A DNA stretch of 64,000 nt from an uncultured Litoreibacter sp. (GTDB lineage: Bacteria; Pseudomonadota; Alphaproteobacteria; Rhodobacterales; Rhodobacteraceae): NCBI GenBank assembly GCA_947493265.1, contig CANLQL010000003.1:248001-312000 (forward strand), read 5' to 3'. The first letter of the stretch is position 1; every line of letters begins with the position of its first letter. The notes beneath the pieces were generated by a model. It had not been told where the DNA came from. It saw only the letters and a program-made list of their open reading frames with translations, and ran no database searches. The position numbers and the translations under genes are program-made. Shown here one piece after another: positions 37,887-48,024 of the stretch.

Positions 37887-39074
37887 TCAGACATCCCGCG
37901 TCAAGTGCGCTGAGAAGAAGCCATCGCCACCTTGCAGAGGTGAAAACCTATTGGTTTTGAGGCATTTCCAGTCATTGTGGCGATCGAGGAACGCTTCAAT
38001 TTGAGCTTCATTCTCACTATTTAAAAGCGAACAGGTCGCGTAGATCAGCAGACCACCGCTGGCGACAAGCGGAACGGCTTTGTCAAGAATCTCGGCCTGG
38101 ATTTGAAGCAACTGGTCAAGCCTGTCTTCGGTCAAGATCCATTTGCCTTCGGGTGCGCGACGCCAGGCCCCGCTTCCGGAACATGGTGCATCGCAAAAGA
38201 CGATGTCGAAGGGTGCGGCCTGCATTGTGCTTTCTGTCGACAGGATTTCGATGTCTAGTTTTGCGCGACGGGCGCGTTCTGGAATGTCGCCCATGCGGGC
38301 CGGGTCAATATCGTGGGCAGAAACCTGTCCGGACCCCGTTTGTTTTAAACGATCTGCCAGGGCCAGCGCTTTGCCCCCGCCACCGGCGCAGAAATCCAGT
38401 ATCCGCTCTGATCCGGTTATCGGGAAATCGTAGCAGATCGCCTGAGACGCGGCGTCTTGTGGTTCTGCCAGTCCGTCAAGAATACTGTTGGTTTGCCGTA
38501 ACTTACGGCCGTTTTCTGTTACCTCAATAGCGGCGACGCACAGGCTGGAGGGTGCGGCTGCAATCTGATCGCTTGCAAGCCTGGCAATCAACGCTTCACG
38601 GCTGATCCTTGAGAGGTTTGTACGTAGAAAAAGCGGCGCACGCTGACGCATCAAATCCATGATCGGCTCAAGTTCCGGCCCCAACGCTGTGCGCAGCTGC
38701 GGCTCCAACCAATCAGGTAGATCGAGCGTGGTCGCCGTATCCATCTGCAACAGCTGTTCAAACGCTTGCTTTTCCGGCGGCAACAGTGCGGATGGCGCAT
38801 ACCCGTCGCCTGTAAAAATATTATCAGGATCAATGCCTTGCGCGGCTAAGCTACCAAGAACAAGGCCCCGCCCAGTGGATGCGCCACCGCGTGCTGAAAA
38901 GCTGCGTTTGCACCGAACGCAATCGAAGACAATATCACGGATCGCTGCGCGGTCTTTTGATCCTGCGTAGCGGGATCGGCGCGCCCACCCCGTCAGGGCT
39001 TTTTCGACCGGCGTGCCCGAAAGCCACGTATCGAGGATATCGATCGCAGCAGCATAACGCGCAGCCGGTGTCAT
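37887..39074 (-). CDS. rsmB: RsmB/NOP family rRNA cytosine-C5 methyltransferase
   Basis: A 395-residue RNA m5C methyltransferase. Motif I is ILDFCAGGGGKALALADRL, then HDIDPARM, the motif IV Cys in FCDAPCSGSGAWRRAP and the catalytic Cys in LIYATCSLLNSENEAQ. E. coli RsmB modifies C967 of 16S rRNA; the N-terminal NusB-like domain here is poorly conserved, so the exact target is uncertain. It starts directly after the guaB stop and is co-transcribed. Confidence 0.88.
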   Translation of the reverse strand: MTPAARYAAAIDILDTWLSGTPVEKALTGWARRSRYAGSKDRAAIRDIVFDCVRCKRSFSARGGASTGRGLVLGSLAAQGIDPDNIFTGDGYAPSALLPPEKQAFEQLLQMDTATTLDLPDWLEPQLRTALGPELEPIMDLMRQRAPLFLRTNLSRISREALIARLASDQIAAAPSSLCVAAIEVTENGRKLRQTNSILDGLAEPQDAASQAICYDFPITGSERILDFCAGGGGKALALADRLKQTGSGQVSAHDIDPARMGDIPERARRAKLDIEILSTESTMQAAPFDIVFCDAPCSGSGAWRRAPEGKWILTEDRLDQLLQIQAEILDKAVPLVASGGLLIYATCSLLNSENEAQIEAFLDRHNDWKCLKTNRFSPLQGGDGFFSAHLTRDV

Positions 39075-40565
<1,491 letters not shown>

Positions 40566-40653
40566 CTATTTCATGGATTGTCGCCATACGAAAGAGAAGA
40601 TTTAGTGTCATCGACGATTTGCGACACCATCCAAAGACAGGAGCACGCGAAAA

Positions 40654-41610
40654 TTGAGTAAGCATGGCTATGAAACCGGGCGCTTGAACCTGCCCTTTGT
40701 CGGTATCGCCACGTTTGGCAAGCGTCCTTACGTTGAGGATTGGCAATCGCTCAGCGCCGATGTTGCGATCCTTGGCGCGCCTTTTGACGGTGGCACGCAG
40801 TATCGCCCCGGCGCACGATTTGGTCCCCGCGCCGTGCGAGAAGCGTCAACGCTGTTCAGTTTCGGACATGCAGGGGCCTATGACCATGAGGATGATGCGA
40901 CATACTTGGATAGCTCAGTTCGGATTGTGGATATGGGGGATGCCGATATCGTTCATACCGATACGGTAAAATCTCATGCGAATATCGAAACGGGCGTGCG
41001 GGCAGCACTTGATGCAGGCGCTTTACCGATTGTTATTGGCGGTGACCATTCAGTTAACATTCCTTGTATCAACGCCTTTGACGATCAGGACCCGATCCAT
41101 ATCCTGCAGATAGATGCGCATCTTGATTTCGTGGACGAGCGGCACGGCGTCCGCAATGGTCATGGCAACCCGATGCGCCGCGCCGCTGAGAAGCCTTACG
41201 TTTCGGGCCTGACGCAAGTGGGCATTCGCAACGTGTCCTCAACCGCCAAGGATGGCTATGAGGACGCAAGGGCAATGGGGTCCAACATCGTCTCTGTCCG
41301 CCAATTGCGTGCCATGGGCATAGAAGACCTGCTTTCCAGCATTCCCGAGGACGCACGGCTCTACGTCACAATCGATATTGATGCGTTCTGCCCGTCCATC
41401 GCGCCCGGAACCGGTACGCCGTCCCATGGCGGGTTTCAGTACTATGAAGTGCTGGAACTGCTACAGGCCGCCAGCAAGCGACATCAGATCGTCGGGATTG
41501 ATCTGGTTGAGGTTGCCCCGGACTACGATCCAACCGACAGCACCGCGATCCTGGCCGCACAGGTGCTGCTGAACCTTCTGGGTTTCATTTTTCACGCGCG
41601 GCACGCATGA
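40654..41610 (+). CDS. speB: agmatinase family (ureohydrolase) enzyme
   Basis: A 318-residue ureohydrolase with the binuclear manganese ligands in GGDHSV, IDAHLD and VTIDIDAFCPSIAPGTGTP. The family hydrolyses agmatine, guanidinobutyrate or related guanidines to an amine and urea. The start is TTG (TTG-AGT-AAG) because there is no in-frame ATG near the N-terminus and ACAGGAG precedes it. It overlaps the next gene as ATGA. The exact substrate is not decided by the sequence. Confidence 0.88.
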   Translation: MSKHGYETGRLNLPFVGIATFGKRPYVEDWQSLSADVAILGAPFDGGTQYRPGARFGPRAVREASTLFSFGHAGAYDHEDDATYLDSSVRIVDMGDADIVHTDTVKSHANIETGVRAALDAGALPIVIGGDHSVNIPCINAFDDQDPIHILQIDAHLDFVDERHGVRNGHGNPMRRAAEKPYVSGLTQVGIRNVSSTAKDGYEDARAMGSNIVSVRQLRAMGIEDLLSSIPEDARLYVTIDIDAFCPSIAPGTGTPSHGGFQYYEVLELLQAASKRHQIVGIDLVEVAPDYDPTDSTAILAAQVLLNLLGFIFHARHA

Positions 41611-42065
41611 GCGTTCGAATACTCGTCGATGCCGATGCCTGCCCCGTCAAGGAAGAGGTTTTTAAGACTGTCTACCGGCTCAAAATCCCGGTCACGTTGG
41701 TGGCAAACAGCTATCTGAGAACACCTGATCATCCATTAATTTCCATGATGGTGGTCTCTGACGGGTTTGATGCGGCGGATGACTGGATCGCAGAGGTCTG
41801 CGATGCAGCCAGCCTCGTTGTCACGGCTGACATTCTGCTGGCTGGTCGATGTCTCGAAAAAAGTGCGACAGTGCTCAATCCGAACGGAAAGCCGTTCAAT
41901 TCTTCAAATATCGGTGGCGCGATTGCGACGCGTGCGATTATGGCTGATCTCAGAGCAGGTCTGGAGCAAACCGGCGGTCCCGCGCCGTTCTCAAACAAGG
42001 ACAGATCGCATTTTCTAAATGCGCTCGACCGGGAATTGACGCGGCTTTTACGGGACAACCCTTAG
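41607..42065 (+). CDS. UPF0178 (YaiI/YqxD) family protein
   Basis: A 152-residue protein starting RILVDADACPVKEEVFK, with VTADILLAGRCLEKSATVLNPNGKPF and a C-terminal DRSHFLNALDREL, all diagnostic of UPF0178/DUF188, a PIN-like fold of unknown function. Four-base ATGA overlap with the agmatinase-family gene implies coupled translation. Confidence 0.92.
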   Translation: MSVRILVDADACPVKEEVFKTVYRLKIPVTLVANSYLRTPDHPLISMMVVSDGFDAADDWIAEVCDAASLVVTADILLAGRCLEKSATVLNPNGKPFNSSNIGGAIATRAIMADLRAGLEQTGGPAPFSNKDRSHFLNALDRELTRLLRDNP

Positions 42066-42112
42066 GCGGCGGCCCGCAGCAATGAGTTGGATCAAAGCTG
42101 CAGGTCGGTATC

Positions 42113-42649
42113 TTAGGCAGAGACTGGTTTAAAGTTCAGCGCCGCACCATTGATGCAGTGTGTCATCTTCCCTTCAACGATCAGGAAATGTCCAAGATGG
42201 CTGCCGCAACGCCGGCAATGAACTTCCGGGATCGCTTTCTTGCCTGCAGTCATCTGCCCATATTCCGGTGTCGGGCCATCGATACTCATCAGGACGGCGT
42301 CAGGTTCGGAATGGAAGAAGAAGACCCACCCCTTGTCGAGCACCGTTTTCCAGCGACCGTCAAAGCTTTTCAGATCACAGCCTTTGCAATGATAGGTGCC
42401 AGGTTCCGTCAGATCCCAAAGCTCACTGGATTTTGGCTCTTCGGTCTTGCCTTTGCGCAAGATAAAATAGTCAAACGTGTCCAGCATCGCCAGCCATTCT
42501 TCTTCCGTACGCATGATCTCGTAGACCATCTTGCCGTCGCTGCTTCCCGCAGCGCGCACAGATGTGGCAGTCCCCACTGACAGAGCTGCTGCACTGGACG
42601 CCGCGAAAAATCGGCGACGGCTCAGTGTATTTTCATTTTTATCGGTCAT
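42113..42649 (-). CDS. msrB: Tat-exported peptide-methionine (R)-S-oxide reductase
   Basis: A 178-residue MsrB with a twin-arginine signal (LSRRRFFAASSAAALSVGTATSVRA), so it repairs oxidised methionine in periplasmic proteins. The zinc cysteines are in HCKGCD and HCRRCGSHLGH, and the catalytic Cys is in MTHCINGAAL. Compared with cytosolic MsrB the active-site segment reads CING instead of CINS. Electrons must come from a periplasmic donor that is not encoded nearby. Confidence 0.9.
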   Translation of the reverse strand: MTDKNENTLSRRRFFAASSAAALSVGTATSVRAAGSSDGKMVYEIMRTEEEWLAMLDTFDYFILRKGKTEEPKSSELWDLTEPGTYHCKGCDLKSFDGRWKTVLDKGWVFFFHSEPDAVLMSIDGPTPEYGQMTAGKKAIPEVHCRRCGSHLGHFLIVEGKMTHCINGAALNFKPVSA

Positions 42650-42959
42650 GTCACTCTCTCATCTGTTTTTACGTGTATCTTTTGTAGCATGTGCAGGGGC
42701 GCATCTGGCGTCACGTTGTCGTGGAATCGCGTGATCAATTCGTCGTCAAAACGTGAGGTCTTGAATGGTGACAGACAGCTTTGCCGTGCTGCCATGACGC
42801 TCATACGCCTCCGAAGAAGTATATCATTGGTCGTGGAAATCTGGCCGCGGACGCTACGAACCCCAAACACTAATCGCATGTCGGGTCAGCTAACAGTTGC
42901 CGCTGGAAAGGTTGAGCCAAGCGGAAAATTATCCGCTTGGCTCTGGAGTATTGAAGCTC
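42650..42959. other. 310-base region without an assured gene
   Basis: The region ahead of msrB holds a possible 52-codon minus-strand frame (42646-42804, starting MSVMAARQSCLS) whose TGA overlaps the msrB ATG as ATGA. The overlap is what coupled genes show, but the sequence matches nothing I know and no clear ribosome binding site is visible. The right end contains the strong hairpin listed separately. Confidence 0.3.
42914..42943 (-). terminator. perfect 12-pair hairpin after a small exported-protein gene
   Basis: GAGCCAAGCGGA and TCCGCTTGGCTC are exact complements around a six-base loop, 16 bases after the stop of the small exported protein. The T-run is weak (AACCTTTCC), so it may act by mRNA protection as much as by termination. 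Confidence 0.65.
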
Positions 42960-43262
42960 TTAGTTGCTTGCTTCAGCCGCGCTGTCGCCGTCCATCAGCT
43001 TGATTTGAGCTGCCAAAATTTCGGAGCGTGTTGCGTCGTCTGCTTCAAAGAAGGACATCCGCTCAGCAGAGGACATGTTGCCGAGTGCAAAGCGCATTTG
43101 TGCAACGGAAATATCACCCATGGATGTATCGCCCAAGATTACTTCAGCAGCAGAGTTGTTGCTCATTGCGAACAGTGCTTCTACGTCACGGGAATGCCCA
43201 TCAGCGATCGCCATAGAACCCAAAGCAATTGCGGTTGTTGTTGCTGCAAAGAAAAGTTTCAT
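42960..43262 (-). CDS. small exported protein of unknown function
   Basis: A 100-residue protein with a clean Sec signal (MKLFFAATTTAIALGSMAIADG), giving a mature acidic helical protein of about 80 residues (VEALFAMSNNSAAEVILGDTSMGDISVAQMRFALGNMSSAERMSFFEADDATRSEILAAQI). No family is recognised. It stands alone with a strong hairpin downstream and a 231-base gap upstream, which fits an abundant, independently regulated periplasmic protein. Confidence 0.75.
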   Translation of the reverse strand: MKLFFAATTTAIALGSMAIADGHSRDVEALFAMSNNSAAEVILGDTSMGDISVAQMRFALGNMSSAERMSFFEADDATRSEILAAQIKLMDGDSAAEASN

Positions 43263-43494
43263 CGTTTACGTCTCCAGTTTTTAGTTTAGAAAATCACCAG
43301 TTATCTGGCGATGACGGACCGTAACCCTAAGCTTTGATCACACTGACCCACGAAACCGTGTTGTGCCAAAAACGTGAGATTGCCGTGATGGGCACCTCGA
43401 AAAACCACATTTAAAATTTGTTTGAAATCCCAAGCAATCAACACGATGTGTTCGCACAGCCTGGGAAAAACTTACTCACGGGGTTTGGCGAGAA

Positions 43495-44205
43495 TTAGGC
43501 CCTGAACCCAGTCGCAACGACATATTTCTCTGAAGAGTCTGCCCGACTGGCTGGCGGCTTGAAGTTTGCTACCTTCCGAAACTTCTGTTTCAGCAGTTTT
43601 TGCAAGTCGCCCTCGGCCCCACCAGCCAGAACTTTTGCAACAAACACCCCATCCTCTTCCAGAACATCGAAGGCAAAATAGGCAGCAGCTTCACACAGGG
43701 CGATGATCCGAAGGTGATCAGTTTGCTTATGACCCGACGACGCCGCAGCCATATCACTGATGACAATATCCGCTTTGCCACCCAAAAGATCTTTGACCGC
43801 ATCATCAGCATCATCTGCCATGAAGTCGATGACATGGGTCTCTGCCCCGGCAATCGGTTCCACTTCCTGCAAGTCTACCCCAAGAACGCGACCGACAGGC
43901 TTGCCCGGCTTTTCGCCAAGCGCATTGACCCGTTTGACCGCCACCTGACACCAGCCCCCCGGCGCGCAGCCCAGATCGACCACGCGCATGCCCGCGCGGA
44001 AAAACCGGTATTTATCGTCGATCTCCAGAATCTTATAGGCCGCGCGACCACGCATCCCCTCAGATTGCGCACGCTTCACATAAGGATCGTTCAATTGACG
44101 CTCTAACCACCGGGTCGAGGACAAAGTTCGGCCGCGTGCGGTTTTCACCTTCACTTTCAGGTCACGCTGTCCGCGCCCAGACGTATTTCCAGATCGGTTC
44201 GCCAT
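43495..44205 (-). CDS. rlmE: 23S rRNA (uridine-2'-O)-methyltransferase
   Basis: A 236-residue FtsJ/RrmJ-type enzyme that methylates U2552 of 23S rRNA. It has [18 protein letters not shown] motif [34 protein letters not shown], and [13 protein letters not shown], which supply the K-D-K-E catalytic residues. A basic N-terminal tail of about 25 residues is extra. It is transcribed in the same direction as ppx, but the terminator between them separates the two. Confidence 0.93.
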   Translation of the reverse strand: MANRSGNTSGRGQRDLKVKVKTARGRTLSSTRWLERQLNDPYVKRAQSEGMRGRAAYKILEIDDKYRFFRAGMRVVDLGCAPGGWCQVAVKRVNALGEKPGKPVGRVLGVDLQEVEPIAGAETHVIDFMADDADDAVKDLLGGKADIVISDMAAASSGHKQTDHLRIIALCEAAAYFAFDVLEEDGVFVAKVLAGGAEGDLQKLLKQKFRKVANFKPPASRADSSEKYVVATGFRA

Positions 44206-44224
44206 AAATTCTCTCTGCAGACCA

Positions 44225-44258
44225 GCTTCTCTTTGCGCAAAATACTCCCGCCGGAGGC
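44225..44258 (-). terminator. terminator and copy C of the dispersed 3'-end element
   Basis: On the minus strand CCTCCGGCGGGAGTATTTT forms CTCC/GGAG plus T-run, then GCGCAAAGAGAAGC. It follows the ppx stop and has the same arrangement as copy B after DUF1330. Confidence 0.65.
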
Positions 44259-44289
44259 TCCTATACCATCCTCCTGCGCAAGGGCCAGA

Positions 44290-45420
44290 TCAGTAAGGAC
44301 CTTCTTCCAGTACACCGTCGCTGCTCATTTGCGCATAAAGCAGCCCCTCGCGCAGTCCACGATCGGCCACTGACAACCGGTCGGTCGGCCAGACTCGCAA
44401 CAACGCTTGCAAAATCGCAGCACCCGACATGATCAAAGAATGCCGGTCTCGGCCAATCCGGGGATCCGCGCGACGCCCTTCCGGGCCCATGTGAAGATAG
44501 CTTTGGATCACATGGTCTATTTGGTCGGAGGTCATTCGCAGCCCGTCGACCTTATTTCGATCATAGCGCCGCAATCCCAGATGGGAGGCGGCCACCGTGG
44601 TGACGGTCCCGGAGGTGCCGACAATCTGAAAGCCTTCGCGCACTTGATCTGCATCAGCATAGGGTGAGAAATCGGCAAGGTTTTCTTCAAAGAACCAACT
44701 CATCAGCGCAAATCGCGCGGCGTCATCATCAACGTCATCAAACTGGTCACGGAGGGTCGCCACTCCTAAGGGAACAGAAATCCAATCAACGACGCTGGCG
44801 GCAGGAAAGCTTGTGTCCTTGGCATCAAAGCCTGTGTGCAGCCGCATGATCGCGCGGGGCCGGTCAACGCGCGGCACGCGAGACAAGTCAATCCAGACCA
44901 GTTCCGTCGAGCCGCCGCCAATATCAACCACGAGCAATTGTTCTGTCTTTGTTGAGACCAACGGCGCGCAGCTGATCACGGCCAACCGCGCCTCTTCTTC
45001 AGGTTCGATAATTTCCAACCGCAGACCGGTTTCTCGTTCGACCAGTTTGATAAATTCGGACGCATTTGTCGCCCGCCGGCACGCTTCCGTGGCGACAAGG
45101 CGCATACGGCGCACATCATGATGGCGCAGCTTTTTCTGGCAGATCTTCAGCGCCCCAACCGTGCGCGCCATGGAGGCACGCGACAGCTGGCCAGATGCCT
45201 CCAGGCCCGCACCAAGTTGGACGGACTTTGAAAAGCTATCGACGACGTGAAACTGACTGCCCTTGGGTTGCGCCACCAACATCCGACAGGAATTTGTCCC
45301 CAGATCGAGCGCGGCATACAGATCGGCAGGGTCCGGGATCACCACTGGCTCCGAGCGCGGCACCGGAGCCTCGACGGGTTTGACGTGGTCTTGCGGTGTT
45401 TTGGGCGTCTTGCGCACCAT
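44290..45420 (-). CDS. Ppx/GppA phosphatase family protein
   Basis: A 376-residue ASKHA-fold enzyme. The phosphate loop YAALDLGTNSCRMLVA lies after a 35-residue basic/proline-rich leader, and LLVVDIGGGSTELVWI follows. The family hydrolyses polyphosphate (Ppx) or pppGpp (GppA). Only the catalytic domains are present, without the C-terminal HD domain of long Ppx enzymes. ATG before VRKTPKTP was chosen over an earlier in-frame ATG since GGAGGT precedes it. Confidence 0.88.
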   Translation of the reverse strand: MVRKTPKTPQDHVKPVEAPVPRSEPVVIPDPADLYAALDLGTNSCRMLVAQPKGSQFHVVDSFSKSVQLGAGLEASGQLSRASMARTVGALKICQKKLRHHDVRRMRLVATEACRRATNASEFIKLVERETGLRLEIIEPEEEARLAVISCAPLVSTKTEQLLVVDIGGGSTELVWIDLSRVPRVDRPRAIMRLHTGFDAKDTSFPAASVVDWISVPLGVATLRDQFDDVDDDAARFALMSWFFEENLADFSPYADADQVREGFQIVGTSGTVTTVAASHLGLRRYDRNKVDGLRMTSDQIDHVIQSYLHMGPEGRRADPRIGRDRHSLIMSGAAILQALLRVWPTDRLSVADRGLREGLLYAQMSSDGVLEEGPY

Positions 45421-45666
45421 GGCCCGAGGGACCTCCAACTGGAATTGTTTCCAATCTAGGCACCAATCGGTTTTCAAGCAAGGTCCCATATAAGCTCATA
45501 AACATGATGAGTATGTTGAGCCGCCGGACATCTGGAATTTGCAGGCTGGCTGTCCTAAGCAGTTGCAAAGGTCGCTTCGCAGCGCGCAGAAGTCGAAATC
45601 AGGTCCTCGCGATCGGACCATGCGCGCTACGATTTCGCGGAAACCGACGCAAAAAGGGCCACACTC

Positions 45667-45966
45667 ATGGCAGATGTTACGATTGTTTATTGGCGCGATA
45701 TTCCCGCCCAGGTCATCGTTGGAAAAGGTCGCCGGGGCACAAAGATGCCCCTGCCCGAACGTTTTGAACAAGCCATCGACCGGGTCGCGATGAAAGTTGG
45801 CGCAAAAGACGCGGACGCCTATATGGCCGACTGGCGCAAAGCGGCCCCCTATAGTGTCGATGGCGATGCCGAAGATGTCGCAAAAGCGGAAGCTGCCCGG
45901 ATCGAAGCAGAATACGACGGAGACAGGATCAAGGCGCTGATCGCCAATGACGGCAATGCAGCGTGA
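45667..45966 (+). CDS. 'virulence factor' family small protein of the one-carbon cluster
   Basis: A 99-residue protein starting MADVTIVYWRDIPAQVIVGKGRRGTKMPLPERFEQAIDRVAM, the pattern of the family catalogued as 'virulence factor' (a misleading name). In alphaproteobacteria it is found next to methylenetetrahydrofolate reductase and the corrinoid methyltransferase genes, as here, so a role in that pathway is likely. It ends 19 bases before the chosen start of the reductase gene. Confidence 0.8.
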   Translation: MADVTIVYWRDIPAQVIVGKGRRGTKMPLPERFEQAIDRVAMKVGAKDADAYMADWRKAAPYSVDGDAEDVAKAEAARIEAEYDGDRIKALIANDGNAA

Positions 45967-45985
45967 CAGCATAAAGGATCGCCTG

Positions 45986-46915
45986 ATGGCTTTGTTGAAT
46001 TTTAAACGCAAAGACAGCCCCGAAGCTACGACCACAAGCCCCAACCTTGAGGCGTTTCTGAAAGACTACTCAATCGAGGTGATGCCGCGCACCGCGGAGA
46101 AGGTCGAAGACTTCCGCGAGTTGCTGCCCGAAGCCACCCGCGTCTATATCGCGCATATCGAAGGCACGCCGATCGAAGACATGGTTGCAACGGCGGCGCG
46201 CCTTGCCAAAGACGGCTATAATGTCATGCCGCACTTTCCAGCGCGGATCATCAAGGACGACGCCACGCTTGCCGATTGGATCGCGCGCTATCAAGGCGAA
46301 GCGAATGTCGATCAAGCGCTGCTTTTGGCCGGCGGCGTGAACGAGCCGCACGGGAATTTCGACAGCTCCATGCAACTGATGGAGACAGGCCTTTTTGACA
46401 AAGCTGGCTTCAAACGCCTGCATGTTGCGGGCCACCCGGAAGGCAACCGTGATATTGATCCCGACGGGTCCGAGAAAAACGTCATGGAAGCGGTGCGCTG
46501 GAAACAGGCCTTTTCGGAACGGACTGACGCGAAAATGGCGCTGGCCACACAATTTGCTTTTGAAGCGGGTCCGATCATCGACTGGGCCAACGGCCTGAAG
46601 GAAGCGGGCATTGATATTCCCGTCCATATCGGAATCGCCGGGCCTGCGAAATTGCAGACGCTGATCAAGTTCGCGATTGCCTGCGGCGTCGGCCCGTCCC
46701 TAAAGGTACTGCAGAAGCGCGCGATGGATGTGACCAAGCTGCTTTTGCCCTACACGCCAATGGACGTCCTGACCGAGCTTGCTGATCACAAAGCCGCCAA
46801 TCCTGATTTCAACATCGAGCAGGTGCATTTCTTCCCGCTAGGTGGCATCAAAACCAACGCAAACTGGGCGATTGAACATGGTGGCGCATCTGCCATCCCT
46901 GCCGCTCAAGCCTGA
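45986..46915 (+). CDS. metF: methylenetetrahydrofolate reductase family protein
   Basis: A 309-residue TIM-barrel reductase forming 5-methyl-tetrahydrofolate. SIEVMPRTAEKVEDF, YNVMPHFPARIIKDD, LLLAGGVNEPHGNFDSSMQLME, HVAGHPEGNRDID and ATQFAFEAGPIIDWA correspond to folate- and flavin-binding strands. ATG before ALLNFKRK was chosen because AAAGGA lies upstream; two earlier ATGs overlap the preceding gene without a ribosome site. It would supply the methyl donor used by the next two gene products. Confidence 0.87.
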   Translation: MALLNFKRKDSPEATTTSPNLEAFLKDYSIEVMPRTAEKVEDFRELLPEATRVYIAHIEGTPIEDMVATAARLAKDGYNVMPHFPARIIKDDATLADWIARYQGEANVDQALLLAGGVNEPHGNFDSSMQLMETGLFDKAGFKRLHVAGHPEGNRDIDPDGSEKNVMEAVRWKQAFSERTDAKMALATQFAFEAGPIIDWANGLKEAGIDIPVHIGIAGPAKLQTLIKFAIACGVGPSLKVLQKRAMDVTKLLLPYTPMDVLTELADHKAANPDFNIEQVHFFPLGGIKTNANWAIEHGGASAIPAAQA

Positions 46916-46929
46916 AAGATATAAAAAGA

Positions 46930-48024
46930 ATGACACGCACAGTTCTGGAATCCAAAACCAAGACCACGATCATCGGCTTTGACGAGCCGTTTTGCGTCAT
47001 CGGCGAACGGATTAATCCAACGGGCCGCAAAATCCTCAATGAAGAGCTTGAGCGCGGCGATTTCTCCCGCGTGGAGGCGGACGCCATCGCGCAAACGGCT
47101 GCCGGTGCCAATGTGCTCGACATCAACTCGGGCGCGGTGTTTTCCAACAAAATGGCAGAAGACCCCCGCTATGCTGACAACAACTTTGTTGAGCCGACTC
47201 TGATGACCGAACTCGTCCAGCGCGTGCAGGCGGTCAGTGACATTCCACTTTGCATCGACAGCTCTGTGCCGGGGGCGTTGGAAAATGGCTTGGCGGCAGC
47301 GGAAGGTCGCCCGCTTCTGAACTCCGTCACCGGGGAAGAAGAGCGTCTGGAACTGGTCTTGCCACTGGTCAAGAAATACAACGTCCCGGTTGTGGCAATT
47401 TCAAATGACGACACCGGGATTTCGGAAGACCCTGACGTGCGGTTTGCCGTTGCCAAGAAGATCGTCGAACGGGCTGCCGATTTCGGCATTCCGGCACATG
47501 ACATCGTGGTCGACCCATTGGTGATGCCAATTGGCGCGATGGGCACTGCTGGTTTGCAAGTCTTTACCTTGGTGCGGCGTTTGCGTGAAGAACTGGGTGT
47601 AAACACGACTTGCGGGGCGTCCAATATTTCTTTCGGGCTGCCAAACCGCCACGGGATCAACAACGCGTTTCTGCCGATGGCAATGGCAGCGGGTATGACG
47701 TCTGCGATCATGAACCCGGTCGCGCTTCCTGTTGGCCCCAAGAAACTGCAAGAAAAGCGCGACGCGTTGGCAGCGGCTGGCATCATTATTCCGGACGACA
47801 TTGATCCGGAATTGCTGGCCCAGCTGACTGGTCTTGGATCGACCAAACCCCGCCCCGGAAAGGAGATGGAGGCCATTCGCGCCGCAAACTTCCTGACCGA
47901 CAACGACCCGTCCGGCGGAGAATGGATCAAGTTTAACAAACCGACCAATGCCGATGGAACCGAAGCTGAAGCGCGCGGTGGCCGGGCTGGCCGCGCCGGT
48001 GGACGGCGTCGCCGGAGCGCATAA
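46930..48024 (+). CDS. methyltetrahydrofolate:corrinoid methyltransferase (pterin-binding)
   Basis: A 364-residue DHPS-like TIM-barrel protein with FCVIGERINPTGRK, ANVLDINSGAVFS, PLCIDSSVPGALENGL and LNSVTGEEERLE, the pterin-binding features of MetH domain 2 and AcsE/MtgA-type enzymes. In roseobacters methionine synthase is split into separate proteins, and this gene fits the folate-binding part. It has an unusual basic C-terminal tail (RGGRAGRAGGRRRRSA) also seen in the next product. The stop is directly followed by the next start. Confidence 0.88.
   Translation: MTRTVLESKTKTTIIGFDEPFCVIGERINPTGRKILNEELERGDFSRVEADAIAQTAAGANVLDINSGAVFSNKMAEDPRYADNNFVEPTLMTELVQRVQAVSDIPLCIDSSVPGALENGLAAAEGRPLLNSVTGEEERLELVLPLVKKYNVPVVAISNDDTGISEDPDVRFAVAKKIVERAADFGIPAHDIVVDPLVMPIGAMGTAGLQVFTLVRRLREELGVNTTCGASNISFGLPNRHGINNAFLPMAMAAGMTSAIMNPVALPVGPKKLQEKRDALAAAGIIIPDDIDPELLAQLTGLGSTKPRPGKEMEAIRAANFLTDNDPSGGEWIKFNKPTNADGTEAEARGGRAGRAGGRRRRSA

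Noticed and set aside
45421-45666. Riboswitch upstream of the one-carbon cluster
   Set aside because: A SAM, SAH or cobalamin riboswitch would make sense here, but no recognisable conserved core was found by eye.
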